This document shows, in pieces, positions 32,004 to 40,624 of a DNA stretch of 64,000 nt (position 1 is its first letter; each line of letters opens with the position of its first letter). Source of the stretch: Marinobacterium mangrovicola (GTDB taxonomy: Bacteria; Pseudomonadota; Gammaproteobacteria; Pseudomonadales; Balneatricaceae). A program made the position numbers and the translations under genes. Under the pieces are notes generated by a model. The model made no database searches, was not told the origin of the DNA, and saw only the letters and a program-made list of their open reading frames with translations. The stretch covers positions 248,001-312,000 of the forward strand of contig NZ_SMFU01000008.1 of the NCBI RefSeq assembly GCF_004339595.1, read 5' to 3'.

Positions 32004-32604
32004 TTCCAGCAATTCAACGATCGACTGCTATTAACTTAGTGCTCGTGTACAACTTGTAAAAACTTCATAAATGGCATTCTGATATCCGGATAGAAGCGAA
32101 ATGTAATGCCATCATCAGACTACCTAATCGCTACAGAATCTTACGGCTAGAGATTTGAGCCTTTAATGGCCCTATGTAGACGAGTTCGACTAGCTCCTGC
32201 CTCCTCGCCTCATACGCCTAAACCCGCTGAGCTATCCTCTGCAGTCGATCTGCTTCCTCCCCCCGCGCGTTTCAGGCGTGGTATCGCCAGCAAAAGCTGC
32301 AATCCCAGAGAGTATTAACAGGCCAGCGATAAGCGTACTTCGCGTCTCGTGATAGATATTTCGAAGGGTTTGAATGGAGTATCGTTGATACCTCTATTGA
32401 TCCAGCGCGGCGTAAACAGCTACAAAACGCATAGAGCCTGTGCACCCCAGGATAAAGTCGATTACCATCTATCAGCTGTTTTAACGACAACGCGAAGAAA
32501 TTGCGCAACTGGGATTGAGGTGTACCCCTGGCCTTCGGGCGGTAGCGTGCCAAAAGTGCGTTCCATCAAACTCACTAAGGCTGAGTGCAACAGAGGCAAG
32601 GGAA
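32004..32604. other. Long untranslated region before the ribonuclease-like gene
   Basis: About 600 bases with no credible gene; the frame open from 32515 is an artefact of extension upstream of the real ATG at 32605. The second ops element is at 32538-32549. Short inverted segments are visible but no clear promoter. The arrangement suggests a second transcription unit or an internal RfaH reloading point. Confidence 0.6.
32538..32549 (+). promoter_or_regulatory. ops element 2 (RfaH recruitment site)
   Basis: GGCGGTAGCGTG, the same 12 bases as ops element 1. It lies 55 nt before the ATG at 32605, exactly the spacing seen at the first element. The preceding bases CTGGCCTTCG differ from the first copy, so the repeat is confined to the functional core. 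Confidence 0.88.
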
Positions 32605-34089
32605 ATGCCGTATAAAGAGATTCAGCACCATGGCGCCATAGACGGCGTCACCGGCTCCTGTCATCAGCTCCATATCGACGACAACCAGAGCCTGCTCATC
32701 GATTGCGGCCTGTTTCAGGGGGCTGAAACCGGAAGCGCCCAGAGTGCAGATCGACAGACCATAAATTTCGATACCGACGGTATTATGGCGTTGATTGTCA
32801 CCCATGTGCATATCGACCATGTTGGGCGTATCCCCTGGTTACTGGCGGCAGGGTTTAGGGGGCCGATCATCTGTTCTCAGCCTTCCGCCAAGCTACTCCC
32901 ATTGGTACTGGAAGATGCGTTCAGGCTGGGCATCAGCCGTGAGCGTTCGCAAATAGAAAACTACCTGGATGACATTGAGTCTCGCATTGTGGCGCTGCCC
33001 TATAAACAGTGGTTCACGCTTATGGATTCAGCGGAACGCCAGGTGCGGATCAGATTGCAGCGGGCAGGCCATATCCTTGGCTCGGCCTATGTCGAAGTGG
33101 ACTGCCAGCGATGGCTACTTCCCCATCGCAGGAGCGGCGCACCCCAGGGGCATAATACCCTCGCCGCGAGCACGACGGACGGGAGCAATATTCAGCAAGG
33201 TGATGGTCACGCTGCGCTCAGCCAGGCCTTCAGCCGAATAGTTTTCTCCGGTGACCTTGGTGCCAGTCATACGCCCTTGCTTCCGGCACCCAGGCCTCCC
33301 TACAAGGCCGATATCCTGGTTCTGGAAAGCACCTACGGCGATCGCAATCACGAAAGCCGCGCCACCCGTAAGTACAGACTGAAAGCTGCAATCGAGCGTG
33401 CCCAGGAAAACAGGGGAACTGTGCTAATCCCGGCCTTTAGCATCGGCCGTACCCAGGAGCTGCTCTATGAACTGGAAGAGATGCTTGGTGAAAGCGAACT
33501 GCCAGTTATCCTGGATTCACCCCTGGCATCGAAATTCACCGCTGCTTACCGCGAGCTAAAACCCTTCTGGGATGAAGAAGCCCATGCCCGGCTGAAACAG
33601 GGCCGTAAGCCACTGGCATTTGATACCTTGCTTACCGTTGATAGCCACGACGAGCACCTGAAAATGGTACGCCACCTCGCCGAGTCCGGAAGGCCTGCCA
33701 TCGTTATCGCCGGCAGCGGTATGTGTAACGCAGGGCGAATTATCAACTACCTGAAAGCGATGCTGAGCGATGAGCGGCACGCCGTGCTGTTTGTGGGATA
33801 CCAGGCAGAGGGCACACCGGGCCGGGATATCCAGAAATATGGACCGCGAAAGGGTTATGTGGAGCTTGATGGGGAGCGATACATAATCCGGGCTTGGGTT
33901 GAAACAATAGGTGGTTATTCTGCCCATGTGGATCAGCGGGGGCTGGTGGGTTTTGTGAAGGGGATTAAGTGTGGGCCGAGGAAGATAAGGCTTGTGCATG
34001 GTGATAAAGAAGCAAAGCGTACCCTGAAAGAAGCGCTGGAACCGTTCTGCGAAAATATCTTGGTAGGTGTTCGAAATTTGTACAATTAA
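32605..34089 (+). CDS. MBL-fold beta-CASP ribonuclease-like protein
   Basis: A 494-residue metallo-beta-lactamase/beta-CASP protein of the CPSF73-like RNA nuclease group. The zinc motif THVHIDH gives H67, H69, D71 and H72. AGHILGSAYVEVD has H156 and FSGDLGASHTP has D217. The beta-CASP part includes PAFSIGRTQELLYELEE, VIAGSGMCNAGRI and GGYSAHVD. Residues ~169-209, between H156 and D217, are a 40-residue Gly/Ser/Gln-rich insertion where relatives have a short turn. ATG 32605 is chosen because ops lies upstream and AGAGG is 8 nt before it. RNA cleavage is family inference; its role in a polysaccharide locus is unknown. Confidence 0.87.
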   Translation: MPYKEIQHHGAIDGVTGSCHQLHIDDNQSLLIDCGLFQGAETGSAQSADRQTINFDTDGIMALIVTHVHIDHVGRIPWLLAAGFRGPIICSQPSAKLLPLVLEDAFRLGISRERSQIENYLDDIESRIVALPYKQWFTLMDSAERQVRIRLQRAGHILGSAYVEVDCQRWLLPHRRSGAPQGHNTLAASTTDGSNIQQGDGHAALSQAFSRIVFSGDLGASHTPLLPAPRPPYKADILVLESTYGDRNHESRATRKYRLKAAIERAQENRGTVLIPAFSIGRTQELLYELEEMLGESELPVILDSPLASKFTAAYRELKPFWDEEAHARLKQGRKPLAFDTLLTVDSHDEHLKMVRHLAESGRPAIVIAGSGMCNAGRIINYLKAMLSDERHAVLFVGYQAEGTPGRDIQKYGPRKGYVELDGERYIIRAWVETIGGYSAHVDQRGLVGFVKGIKCGPRKIRLVHGDKEAKRTLKEALEPFCENILVGVRNLYN

Positions 34090-34212
34090 GTGTTTGATAA
34101 TGAGTAATAGACACAAAATAATTGAGAGGAAGGGATTTCAATCTTTCTCACTCTGTGAAGTTATATAAGAGAATTAAATTTATTTTTTCGTAGATACCTT
34201 ATTATAGTTTAA

Positions 34213-34236
34213 AAAATCACTGTAAAAAGTGATTTT
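34213..34236 (+). terminator. AT-rich hairpin before the glycosyltransferase block
   Basis: AAAATCACT (34213-34221) and AGTGATTTT (34228-34236) form a 9-bp stem with a 6-base loop. It lies in the AT-rich spacer at the start of the low-GC block and may act as a weak intrinsic terminator or attenuator. Confidence 0.5.
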
Positions 34237-34263
34237 AAGTTGTTACATTATATTGATTAAAAA

Positions 34264-35406
34264 ATGAAACGAAAAGTTGCGGTTTTTAGGACTAATTTAT
34301 TAGCCATATCTGAAACTTTCATTAGAGAACAAATTTGTTCTCTAAATGAATGGGGGGCTATTCTAGTTGGTAGAAATAAATTGCCAGATGGGGTTGATAT
34401 TAGCGATTTAGATTATAAGCTTATACCAATTTTCGGGGGGCGTTTTTTCCGGATAATTAACTATTTATTTTCATTGCCTGACCGCCGTCTGGTGAGAACG
34501 CTTAAGCAAGGCCAATTTAGCTTGGTTCATGCGCATTTTGGTATGGATGCAGTGTCAATTTGGCCTAGTGTAAGAGCTGCTCGAATTCCAATGATCGTTA
34601 CCTTGCACGGTTATGATATAAATATTTATCGCTGGTGGTGGGAGAATGGTAATTCAGGATGGCTCCATAGGTTTTATCCTAAAAAAATGCTTAAAATGGC
34701 TAAAGATCCATCTGTTAGATTTATTGCTGTTTCTAACGCCATTAAAAAAGCAGCGATAAATTATGGTATCGATTCTAAAAAGATAGATGTGTGTTATATC
34801 GGTGTAGATACTAAAAAATTTAAACCGAGTCGTATACCATTGGAATTTCGAAAAAAGAGAATTCTTTTTGTGGGACGGATGGTGGAGAAAAAAGCTCCTC
34901 TACTTTTGATTCAAGCTTATTCTAAAGTACTGGAGGATGTTCCAGGCGCTGAATTATTCATGATAGGCACTGGCCCTATGCTAAAAGACGCTAAGAAGTT
35001 GGCAAGTGATTTAAAAGCTCCTGTGAAATTCATGGGCGCACAAAATTCAGATCAAGTGCTTCAGCAATTGAATGAGTCTCGTGTTTTCTGTTTGCCAAGT
35101 GTCACAGCAAAAAATGGAGATTCAGAAGGGCTGCCTATATCGATATTAGAAGCGTTAGCATGTGGTGTACCTGTGGTTACATCTGCAAAAGGTGCTGTAG
35201 ATGAGGTTGTAATTAATAAAAATACAGGTTTTTGTGTGAAGGAAAACGATGTTGATGATCTTTCTTCTTCGCTAATAAAGGCTCTCACTTTAGATGATGC
35301 ATCTCGTTTATCTGAAAATGCGCTAAAGGATATAGATTCTAAATTTTCACTATCATATAGAGCAAAAGAGTTAGAGAAAATATATGGAAATGTCGCCAGA
35401 AATTAA
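34264..35406 (+). CDS. Family 4-type glycosyltransferase
   Basis: A 380-residue GT-B enzyme with an N-terminal acceptor domain (LVHAHFGMDA; TLHGYDINIY) and a C-terminal donor domain (RILFVGRMVEKKAPLLLIQA; EGLPISILEALACGVPVV, the GT4 E-x7-E motif). Relatives transfer a sugar from a nucleotide donor to a lipid-linked oligosaccharide at the cytoplasmic membrane face. Sugar specificity cannot be read. The AT-rich codon use contrasts with flanking housekeeping genes. The 3' end overlaps the next gene by 23 bases. Confidence 0.88.
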   Translation: MKRKVAVFRTNLLAISETFIREQICSLNEWGAILVGRNKLPDGVDISDLDYKLIPIFGGRFFRIINYLFSLPDRRLVRTLKQGQFSLVHAHFGMDAVSIWPSVRAARIPMIVTLHGYDINIYRWWWENGNSGWLHRFYPKKMLKMAKDPSVRFIAVSNAIKKAAINYGIDSKKIDVCYIGVDTKKFKPSRIPLEFRKKRILFVGRMVEKKAPLLLIQAYSKVLEDVPGAELFMIGTGPMLKDAKKLASDLKAPVKFMGAQNSDQVLQQLNESRVFCLPSVTAKNGDSEGLPISILEALACGVPVVTSAKGAVDEVVINKNTGFCVKENDVDDLSSSLIKALTLDDASRLSENALKDIDSKFSLSYRAKELEKIYGNVARN

Positions 35407-36310
35407 GCCTGTAGTTGATAGCGAAAATATTATTAGCCCATTTGGTGGACGGTCTACACATTTACAAACACTTTCTACAGCAAAGTTATGTGCATCTTAC
35501 CAACTAAAATGCGGGCTGGATATTTCTAAACATTTGAAGAATCTCAATTCGAGTATGATTGAGTTATATAAATGTGAAAAAACCGGATATAAATATTGGC
35601 TTCCTAATGACATCTCTTATAGTGAAACATTTTATCGTGAAATAAGCAGTTGTTGGCCCGGTTACTACAGAGTAGATAGATGGGAACACGAAGTTTCTTT
35701 AAGATATCTCAAGAACTTAGACTATATATTGGAAATAGGTTGCGGACCTGGCCATTTTTTGAAAAAAATGGAAAGGTTTGGAAAAAAAGCAGTAGGTATA
35801 GAGTTTAACAAAGAAGCGATTGATAGGAAGGTTACAAAATTTCCTATATATTCTAAGGATATAAATGTTTTATCCAATGAAGAGCCATGTAAATATGATG
35901 CTGTGTATGCATTTCAAGTATTAGAACATGTAAAAAATCCATCTGATATAATTGAAAGCTCCATTAAATGTCTTCGTCCAGGGGGGCTGCTAATTTTTAG
36001 TGTTCCTAATAATGAATATGTGCATTTTCTAAATCAAGAAGACCCCTTCGACCTTCCTCCTCATCATCTCGGGCATTATACTCCTTTAGTTTTTGAAAAC
36101 ATCGCAAAGATTTATGGTCTTGATATTTTGAAAGTTCACATTGAAATCCGAAAGGCTAAGAGTATAGACGCTCTAAAGAAAACAAAATCAAGTATTGTGC
36201 ATAAAGCTTTTAGTTTTTTATCGAAATGCCTTTTGAATCTATCATTTTTAATGAATCGAGAGCCGGGCCCTAATTTAATTGTAGTTTTTAAAAAAAGGCA
36301 TGACTCGTAA
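35384..36310 (+). CDS. Class I SAM-dependent methyltransferase
   Basis: A 308-residue protein. An N-terminal ~90-residue region has paired cysteines and YKCEKTGYKYWLP, resembling a degenerate zinc-ribbon lead-in. A Rossmann methyltransferase core follows with ILEIGCGPGHFLKKMERFG (SAM-binding motif I), VYAFQVLEHVKNP and LRPGGLLIFSVPN. It probably methylates a sugar residue of the polysaccharide. It overlaps its upstream and downstream neighbours. The acceptor is unknown. Confidence 0.83.
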   Translation: MEMSPEIKPVVDSENIISPFGGRSTHLQTLSTAKLCASYQLKCGLDISKHLKNLNSSMIELYKCEKTGYKYWLPNDISYSETFYREISSCWPGYYRVDRWEHEVSLRYLKNLDYILEIGCGPGHFLKKMERFGKKAVGIEFNKEAIDRKVTKFPIYSKDINVLSNEEPCKYDAVYAFQVLEHVKNPSDIIESSIKCLRPGGLLIFSVPNNEYVHFLNQEDPFDLPPHHLGHYTPLVFENIAKIYGLDILKVHIEIRKAKSIDALKKTKSSIVHKAFSFLSKCLLNLSFLMNREPGPNLIVVFKKRHDS

Positions 36311-36987
36311 TGTATAGAGTAAAAAAAACAGAACATAACTGGTTATACAAAAAAATCATAAATAAATTTGTATTCCATAGATTGTCGAGCATAAATGGAT
36401 TGGTTCTAGATTTTGGTTGTGGTTTGTGTCCTTTTAAAAGTGATATTCTTGGCGTTGCAGAAGGCTATGTAGGGATAGATTGGAGCGATACTTTACACTC
36501 TCTTAGAGCAGATATAATAGCTGACTTAAATAAAAAAATACCGATTAAAAGTGCTTGTGCTGATCATATAGTATCTTTTGAAGTTTTGGAGCATTTGTCC
36601 GAACCTATGCACATGCTTAATGAGGCGTTCCGAATTTTAAAAAATGGTGGAGAAATAACGATTTCTGTACCTTTCCAGCACTGGGTCCATGAGGCGCCTT
36701 GGGATTATTATCGTTTCACGAGATACGGGCTTTATTATTTGTTGCAGAAGGCGGGCTATGTTGATGTTCATATTCAGCATATGAGTGGGTTTTGGTCGAT
36801 GTGGCTAATGAAGTTAAATTACCAAACCAAGCGTCTTGTTAGAGGGCCTAACTTTTTTAAATTAATGATGAGAATAATTTTAGTGCCTTTCTGGTGGTTA
36901 AACCAAAATGTTGGTCCAATTCTAGATCGATTTTGGTTTGAAGATAGAGAAACAATAGGTTATTTTGTGACGGCGCGCAAGCCGTGA
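36310..36987 (+). CDS. Class I SAM-dependent methyltransferase
   Basis: A 225-residue methyltransferase with motif I VLDFGCGLCPFKSDI, FEVLEHLSEPMHML and LKNGGEITISVPFQHWVHE. WDYYRFTRYGLYYLLQKAGY is a block common in polysaccharide-locus methyltransferases. It starts at the last base of the preceding methyltransferase gene, giving two such genes in tandem. AT-rich. The acceptor is unknown. Confidence 0.82.
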   Translation: MYRVKKTEHNWLYKKIINKFVFHRLSSINGLVLDFGCGLCPFKSDILGVAEGYVGIDWSDTLHSLRADIIADLNKKIPIKSACADHIVSFEVLEHLSEPMHMLNEAFRILKNGGEITISVPFQHWVHEAPWDYYRFTRYGLYYLLQKAGYVDVHIQHMSGFWSMWLMKLNYQTKRLVRGPNFFKLMMRIILVPFWWLNQNVGPILDRFWFEDRETIGYFVTARKP

Positions 36988-38426
36988 GTTTACGAAAGAA
37001 GTCTCTTTCAGCTACTCGCTGGACAACATTATCAGCGACGTTCAGAGCTGTTATACAGCTAGCTCAGATAGCCGTATTAGCACGTATTCTCGCGCCCGAA
37101 GATTTTGGCCTGATGGCAATGGCGGGAGTTGTACTTACCACTTTCGGTTTATTTTCAGACTTAGGGTTAAGCAGTGCATTAATGCATTATCCTCGGCCCG
37201 AGCGTTGTAAATTGTCAACTTTGTTCTGGCTAGATTTTTTCTCTGGCTGTGTAATGTCTATCATATTTTTGCTTTTGGCATGTCCCTTATCCATACTTTA
37301 TGATCAACCTAACCTATTTTTAATACTTTGTTCGCTTTCAGTTATATTCCCTATATCCGCGTTAGGTAGGCAGTTTAGAGTACTTTCAGAGAAAGATCTT
37401 TGCTTCAAACCCGTAGTTCAAAACGAAATAGTTTCGCTAATATTTGCTTTCATATTCGCTTGCTTTTCCGCTAAATTAAATCTAGGAGTCTATTCACTTG
37501 TTGTATTTCAGCTCGCAGCAGCAACTATAAATACCGTATTGGCATGGGGACGACTATCTAAGGGGGTAATGCCTACGCTCACTTTTGACTTTGGGGGCGT
37601 TAAACCTTATGTAAAGTTTGGGATCCATCGTATTGGCGACGGATTTTGGAACTCATTGAGAATGCAAGCTGACATATTTGTAGCCGGCGTTTTTTTACAG
37701 CCTTCGGCTCTTGCTTTTTATAGCTTGCCTCGTGATCAAACGCTAAAAATAGCTAGTTCGGTTATTAATCCTGTTATTACTAGGGTTGGTTTGCCCGTAA
37801 TGACTAAGGTAAAAAATAACCCTGAGTCACTAAAATATATTTATCTGAAAATTCTCAGAGTTACATCATCATTTAATTTTCCGATCTATGCATTTATTGC
37901 ACTTTTTTCCGACGAGATGATTTATTTGCTATTAGGTGAGCAGTGGACAGATTCTGCCTTTTATTTAGAGATTTTTGCTTTGTGGGGATTGCTTCGATCA
38001 GTCGGAAACCCGGCCGGTAGCCTCATTTATGCTGTAGGTATGGCTAAACGTGCTCATCAATGGAATTTAATTATTTTTATTTTGACATGTCCATTGTGTT
38101 TTTTATCAGTAAAGCTAGGAGGGCTTAATTTACTTGCTTGGACTATGCTGTATTGGCAAGCAGCTCTTGTTATATTAGCTTGGAAATTTATTATTTACCC
38201 GGCTTGTCAGGTTGGTTTCATAAAATACATCTTTTCTATATTTATCCCTTTGATTTTAACGCTGATCGCGTCCTTGATTACTGATGCGGTAAGCGGATTA
38301 TTTAATGGGATGGTGAAAGTTTTTTTTGGTTTTATTGTTTTTTCAGTCACTTATTCAATAATCAGTTGGATTTTTAATAAGGATATTTTTTTCATGATGA
38401 AAGATATTATTTTCCCAAAAAAATAA
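36984..38426 (+). CDS. wzx: Wzx-type oligosaccharide flippase (PST/MATE family)
   Basis: A 480-residue integral membrane protein with about 12-14 helices. The N-terminal pattern LARILAPEDFGLMAMAGVVLTTFGLFSDLGLSSALM is characteristic of WzxC-like polysaccharide exporters, with AFYSLPRDQTLKIASSVINPV in the second half. It would flip undecaprenyl-linked repeat units to the periplasm. It starts with GTG overlapping the previous stop (GTGA). The symbol is by function class. Confidence 0.86.
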   Translation: MSLRKKSLSATRWTTLSATFRAVIQLAQIAVLARILAPEDFGLMAMAGVVLTTFGLFSDLGLSSALMHYPRPERCKLSTLFWLDFFSGCVMSIIFLLLACPLSILYDQPNLFLILCSLSVIFPISALGRQFRVLSEKDLCFKPVVQNEIVSLIFAFIFACFSAKLNLGVYSLVVFQLAAATINTVLAWGRLSKGVMPTLTFDFGGVKPYVKFGIHRIGDGFWNSLRMQADIFVAGVFLQPSALAFYSLPRDQTLKIASSVINPVITRVGLPVMTKVKNNPESLKYIYLKILRVTSSFNFPIYAFIALFSDEMIYLLLGEQWTDSAFYLEIFALWGLLRSVGNPAGSLIYAVGMAKRAHQWNLIIFILTCPLCFLSVKLGGLNLLAWTMLYWQAALVILAWKFIIYPACQVGFIKYIFSIFIPLILTLIASLITDAVSGLFNGMVKVFFGFIVFSVTYSIISWIFNKDIFFMMKDIIFPKK

Positions 38427-38856
38427 TTGATGGGAAACGAAATATCTCAGCCTAAAATATAAGGTTGTCATTCCAGTTTTTTTAAGCTGGTTCTAATATG
38501 GAATTAGCAAGAACTTTAGATCTAGCCGCATGTGAAAATTAAGGAACGGTTTATCTTGAACTCGCCGAAAGTTGCTAAAAACTATTTTTGTAATAAGTGA
38601 TCGAGTGCTGTGGCAGGCTGCTGTATGAAGTTTATAGCAAGCTAGTGCTTTGGGTTGTGTTATAATGAAAAGTAAGACTTTATTTACTCTCTATTTTTTA
38701 ATGGCTATAGGACTTATTTTTGTGCAGTTTTCTATAGTAATCTAAAGTCCTGTTTTTAATATGCAATATTTTATCAGTTTTTAATAATACGAAACAGGAT
38801 GTCAGAAGATATAGGGCGCTGAGGCCAGTTTTTTATCTATATATAGAGATCTTATA
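38427..38856. other. AT-rich gap inside the glycan block
   Basis: 430 bases with no credible gene. A 26-codon hydrophobic frame (MKSKTLFTLYFLMAIGLIFV, 38665-38745) is present, but its ATG overlaps a -10-like hexamer and nothing continues it. The stretch may be a remnant of a deleted gene such as a polymerase; that is speculation. Confidence 0.5.
38658..38666 (+). promoter_or_regulatory. Possible extended -10 promoter
   Basis: TGTTATAAT is a TGn plus perfect TATAAT, the extended -10 form that needs no good -35. It lies about 190 bases before the next glycosyltransferase gene and could restart transcription within the locus. In such AT-rich DNA chance occurrence is not negligible. Confidence 0.35.
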
Positions 38857-39825
38857 ATGACATATTTTTCTGTCATAATTCCTGTTTTTAATAAAGAGCC
38901 TCATGTGAAAAGGGCAATAGAGTCTGTATTGAATCAGTCTATTGATTCTTTTGAGATTATAATCGTTTGTGATCCTTCTACAGATAAAAGCGATGAAGTA
39001 GTAAATAATTTTAAAGATTCCAGGATTCATGTCTACAACAGGAATAAACCTGGCCCTGGTGGTTATGCTGCACGTAATTTAGGAGTAAAAAAATCAACAT
39101 TCGATTGGGTTGTTTTTTTGGATGCAGATGATGAATGGTCTCCGAATCATTTAGAAAAATTGTCATGTGCAATTAGCCAGAATCCTAATATAAATATTTT
39201 TAGTTCATCATGGATAATTAGAGAAAATGGGAGAGAAACGTTAGATAAATATTCTAAATATAATAGAAAAACTGATATTGTTATACTGTCGGTTTATGAG
39301 TATCTCCTAAATGAGGTTTGTGGGAAAAGACCTATTTGGACATCCGTTGCATGTATTAAAAAACAAATCTTAATGTCCGCAGGACTCTTCCCTGAAGGTA
39401 GATCATCCATGGGAGGTGATATTGACACTTGGCTAAGATGTGTTTTTTTTAGTAAATATATGGTTTGGATTAACAACCTTAGCGCCATATACCACCGTGA
39501 CTCTGTAAATATGGTGACAAAAAATAGTTATATAGACCCTTTAATACATAGAGAAACTACTGATAAATTGCTACATTTCATCAAAGATAAAAAGGTAAAT
39601 ATACTACTAAAAAAGAGGTTGAATAAAATAATCATAACCGCTTGGAATAATAATGAAAGGCTAGCGCAGGGAAATTTCGATATTTTAGATGAAATATATG
39701 TTAGTGTTATAAATTTAAAGGCTTTATTTTGTGTTATTTTGTCTAGGCTTCCAGTGTATTATCGCTGTAAGGTTCATAAAATTATGAGCTACCTATCCTC
39801 TAGTTTCAGAAATTTATTAAATTAG
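38857..39825 (+). CDS. Family 2-type glycosyltransferase
   Basis: A 322-residue GT-A enzyme. The nucleotide-binding start is SVIIPVFNKEPHVKRAIESV, followed by GGYAARNLGVKKS and the metal-binding WVVFLDADDEWSP. The acceptor region contains FPEGRSSMGGDIDTWLR. It is predicted to add one sugar to the lipid-linked repeat unit in the cytoplasm. Strongly AT-rich. Confidence 0.88.
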   Translation: MTYFSVIIPVFNKEPHVKRAIESVLNQSIDSFEIIIVCDPSTDKSDEVVNNFKDSRIHVYNRNKPGPGGYAARNLGVKKSTFDWVVFLDADDEWSPNHLEKLSCAISQNPNINIFSSSWIIRENGRETLDKYSKYNRKTDIVILSVYEYLLNEVCGKRPIWTSVACIKKQILMSAGLFPEGRSSMGGDIDTWLRCVFFSKYMVWINNLSAIYHRDSVNMVTKNSYIDPLIHRETTDKLLHFIKDKKVNILLKKRLNKIIITAWNNNERLAQGNFDILDEIYVSVINLKALFCVILSRLPVYYRCKVHKIMSYLSSSFRNLLN

Positions 39826-39834
39826 TATCTAGGT

Positions 39835-40617
39835 ATGCAAGGCTTAAGTATCATTATTTCCACGTCAAATCATAGAATTTTTAATTTAAAAATCCCCGAC
39901 GAAATCATAAATGTTTATTATGTCGTGGTTCATCAAATATATGATCGCGAATATGAAGGAGAGCTGCTAGAATTTATGGGCGGCAGAAAAGACATTTCTT
40001 ACGTGAAATTAAATTACGCAGGTTTAAGTGCTAGTAGAAATTTTGGGTTGTTAAAATCTAAAACAAAGTATGCGTATATTATGGATGATGATGTTGATTT
40101 TAATATCGATACCATAAAGAAGTTAGTAGAAATAATGGATTATAAAAATATAGATATAGCCACATGTAAATTCAAGTTGGAAGATGGGAGTTGGCCTAAA
40201 AAATATTCTGATATCGAGTTTAATCACAATATATTTACTTCTTCAAAAGTTTCATCAATTGAAATTTGTGTAAATGTGGAATCTGTTAGAAATTATAAAG
40301 TTTTATTTGATGAAAATTTTGGTCTCGGATCTAAATATCCCTCGGGTGAGGAATATGTGTTTTTAACGGATTGTATTAAGAAAAAAATGTCTGTTTCTTA
40401 TATTCCAGTTGTTACGGGAATACATCCAGTTATTAGATCTGGAGATGATTTTTTTTCTTCGAAAGAAAAGATTATAGCGAAAAGGAAAATGATAAAAAGA
40501 ATTTTTGATAGATACGGGTTTATATTTATTATTGCATTCTGGCTGAAGAAATTTGGTCACGTTTTTAAAGAAGGGGATATTGTTTTATTCACTCGTTATA
40601 TTTTATTTGGCCGATGA
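39835..40617 (+). CDS. Divergent family 2-like glycosyltransferase
   Basis: A 260-residue protein with GT-A features: GLSIIISTS at the start, LSASRNFGLLKSKTKYAYIM and the metal site MDDDVDFN. The acceptor part has YPSGEEYVFLTDC. The usual family 2 start PxxNxxxxL is missing, so it is a distant member. It starts 9 bases after the previous gene. The donor and acceptor cannot be read. Confidence 0.72.
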   Translation: MQGLSIIISTSNHRIFNLKIPDEIINVYYVVVHQIYDREYEGELLEFMGGRKDISYVKLNYAGLSASRNFGLLKSKTKYAYIMDDDVDFNIDTIKKLVEIMDYKNIDIATCKFKLEDGSWPKKYSDIEFNHNIFTSSKVSSIEICVNVESVRNYKVLFDENFGLGSKYPSGEEYVFLTDCIKKKMSVSYIPVVTGIHPVIRSGDDFFSSKEKIIAKRKMIKRIFDRYGFIFIIAFWLKKFGHVFKEGDIVLFTRYILFGR

Positions 40618-40624
40618 TATAAAT

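Noticed and set aside
32160-32240. tRNA-like segment on the minus strand (GGATAGCTCAGCGGGTT resembles a D-arm)
   Set aside because: No matching acceptor, anticodon or T-stem could be formed around it, so it is not called as a tRNA.
32515-32604. N-terminal extension of the ribonuclease-like protein
   Set aside because: This segment contains the ops element and encodes an unconserved Cys/Arg-rich peptide; ATG 32605 gives the normal family start.
38665-38745. 26-codon hydrophobic peptide gene
   Set aside because: Its ATG overlaps the TATAAT hexamer, there is no ribosome site, and short hydrophobic frames are common by chance in AT-rich DNA.
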